From Clostridioides difficile (GTDB taxonomy: Bacteria; Bacillota; Clostridia; Peptostreptococcales; Peptostreptococcaceae): DNA of 64,000 bases. The translations under genes were made by a program, and so were the position numbers. This document shows positions 63,128 through 64,000 of this stretch, piece after piece. How positions within the stretch are numbered: the first letter of the stretch is position 1; every line of letters starts with the position of its first letter. A model generated the notes under the pieces. It had not been told where the DNA came from. It saw only the letters and a list, made by a program, of their open reading frames with translations, and did not search any database. Location of the stretch: the NCBI GenBank assembly GCA_024919175.1, contig CP103804.1, positions 3,348,001-3,412,000 on the forward strand, in the 5' to 3' direction.

Positions 63128-64000
63128 CTATTCAGCTGCTGATGCCACGTATATTTGCTTATCATCTTTTTTATCTTCTATTTTTTTAATCAATTTAGGA
63201 ATAATATCATAAATATCTCCTATTAAAGCCAAGTGTGCTACATCAAGTATAGGTGCTTTATCATCTTTATTTATAGCTACTATATAATCAGCTCCTTGCA
63301 TTCCTGCGACAAATTGAACAGCTCCAGATACACCACAAGTTATTATGAGTTTAGGTTTGACAGTTCTACCACTAAGACCTATTTGTTTTTTAGCATCTAT
63401 CCAACCTGCTTCTATAATCGGTCTTGTTCCTGCTACTTGAGCATTTAACTTATCAGCTAATTTATATATCATATCCATATCTTCTTGTTTCTTTATCGCT
63501 CTACTTGCAACTACTATTACTTCTGCTTCTTCAAGACCAACTTCTTTATTTTTTTCTTTTACACTCAGTACTTCAATCTTAGATTTTAACTCTTTTTTTT
63601 CTATTTCGCATAAAGTTATTTTTCCTATTGCATTTTCTACCTTTTCTGGAGCTGAAAATATTTTATATCTTACAGTGGCAAATTGAGGTCTATTATTAGG
63701 TGTATTTATATGAGCCATTATGTTTCCACCAAATGCTGGTCTTATTTGGTCTAAATCAGTGTTTGATTGAACATCAAGTATTGTACAATCTGCTGTAAGC
63801 CCTGTTTTAAATCTAGCAGCAAGCCTTGGAGCTAATGACCTACCTAATGTAGTTCCACCAACCAACATTATTGTTGGTTTTGTTTTATTTATAAAGTTTT
63901 CTATTGCTTTTGCATATGGCTCTATCCTAAACTCTTTAAATTCATCTTCATCATACACAAACACTTCATCAATACCATAAGAGATAAGATTCTTACACTT
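63128..64000 (-). CDS. etfA: Electron transfer flavoprotein subunit alpha (partial, 5' end beyond window)
   Basis: 290 residues are visible, the frame staying open to the window edge (YGIDEVFVYDEDEF at the start), so the GTG at 63964 is internal. C-terminal ETF alpha FAD-binding domain is complete: GLSGRTVKPKLIITCGVSGA with VAINKDDKAPILDVAHLALIGD by pattern. It passes electrons between EtfB and the adjacent dehydrogenase. etfB is expected just upstream, outside the window. Confidence 0.92.
   Translation of the reverse strand, partial: KCKNLISYGIDEVFVYDEDEFKEFRIEPYAKAIENFINKTKPTIMLVGGTTLGRSLAPRLAARFKTGLTADCTILDVQSNTDLDQIRPAFGGNIMAHINTPNNRPQFATVRYKIFSAPEKVENAIGKITLCEIEKKELKSKIEVLSVKEKNKEVGLEEAEVIVVASRAIKKQEDMDMIYKLADKLNAQVAGTRPIIEAGWIDAKKQIGLSGRTVKPKLIITCGVSGAVQFVAGMQGADYIVAINKDDKAPILDVAHLALIGDIYDIIPKLIKKIEDKKDDKQIYVASAAE

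Noticed and set aside
1..64000. CRISPR array, tRNA or rRNA genes
   Set aside because: No regularly spaced direct repeats and no tRNA- or rRNA-like sequence was seen.

Overview
The window is low-GC (roughly 30% G+C by eye) chromosomal DNA of a spore-forming clostridium, almost certainly Clostridioides difficile. It carries the 3' half of sigK beside a large serine recombinase (the skin element junction), a CWB2-type cell wall protein, a C. difficile-style type I toxin, Spo0A, SpoIVB, the complete spoIIIA operon and a FabK/FapR-type fatty acid cluster. Nearly all genes right of the skin element lie on the minus strand, in an order that closely follows the Bacillus/Clostridium core. No tRNA, rRNA or CRISPR array was seen.

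Layout. Positions 1-5.41 kb are the recombinase-proximal end of the skin element: the tail of a cupin regulator, a 72-aa protein matching the position and size of the excision factor CD1234, a type I toxin-antitoxin module missed by standard ORF calling, a CWB2/PepSY surface protein, a TPR lipoprotein and the recombinase. sigK (3' part) follows at 5.41-5.69 kb. From 5.8 to 13.2 kb (minus) come a sporulation-type class B PBP, the tRNA wobble pair trhP-trmR, mltG and the nucleoside-salvage genes pdp and punA. From 13.3 to 21.3 kb are deoB, a xerD-position recombinase, spoIIM, nudF, a DUF3866 gene, two glycosyltransferase-type genes, and steB/steA. From 21.7 to 35.4 kb are spo0A, spoIVB, two plus-strand GNAT genes, a lone membrane-anchored unknown, recN-tlyA-dxs, a PAP2-like gene, ispA-xseB-xseA, a TsaD-like paralogue, nusB and asp23. 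From 35.5 to 40.8 kb is spoIIIAH-AA in reverse, then fbp. From 43.1 to 50.3 kb is an accessory block: a GNAT gene, then a permease/C26 hydrolase/TSCPD operon with a near-consensus sigma-54 promoter next to a sigma-54 activator, then a TPR-GGDEF protein. From 50.6 to 59.7 kb are the fab operon under FapR, rpmF with its DUF177 partner, and ackA. The right end holds tmcAL (plus) and an FAD lactate/glycolate dehydrogenase with its EtfA (minus, cut by the window edge).

How the parts fit. Sporulation dominates: the master regulator (spo0A), forespore-to-mother-cell signalling (spoIVB, spoIIIAA-AH), engulfment (spoIIM), cortex-type PBP and sigK creation by skin excision are all here, among envelope, isoprenoid, lipid and tRNA-modification housekeeping genes. 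The observations most worth following up are Shine-Dalgarno-masking hairpins in front of spoIIM and spoIIIAA with sigma-E-like promoters placed inside the loop; a XerD-position recombinase lacking three of six catalytic residues; the sigma-54 promoter/activator pair; and the type I toxin-antitoxin module with inverted repeats at its two promoters.
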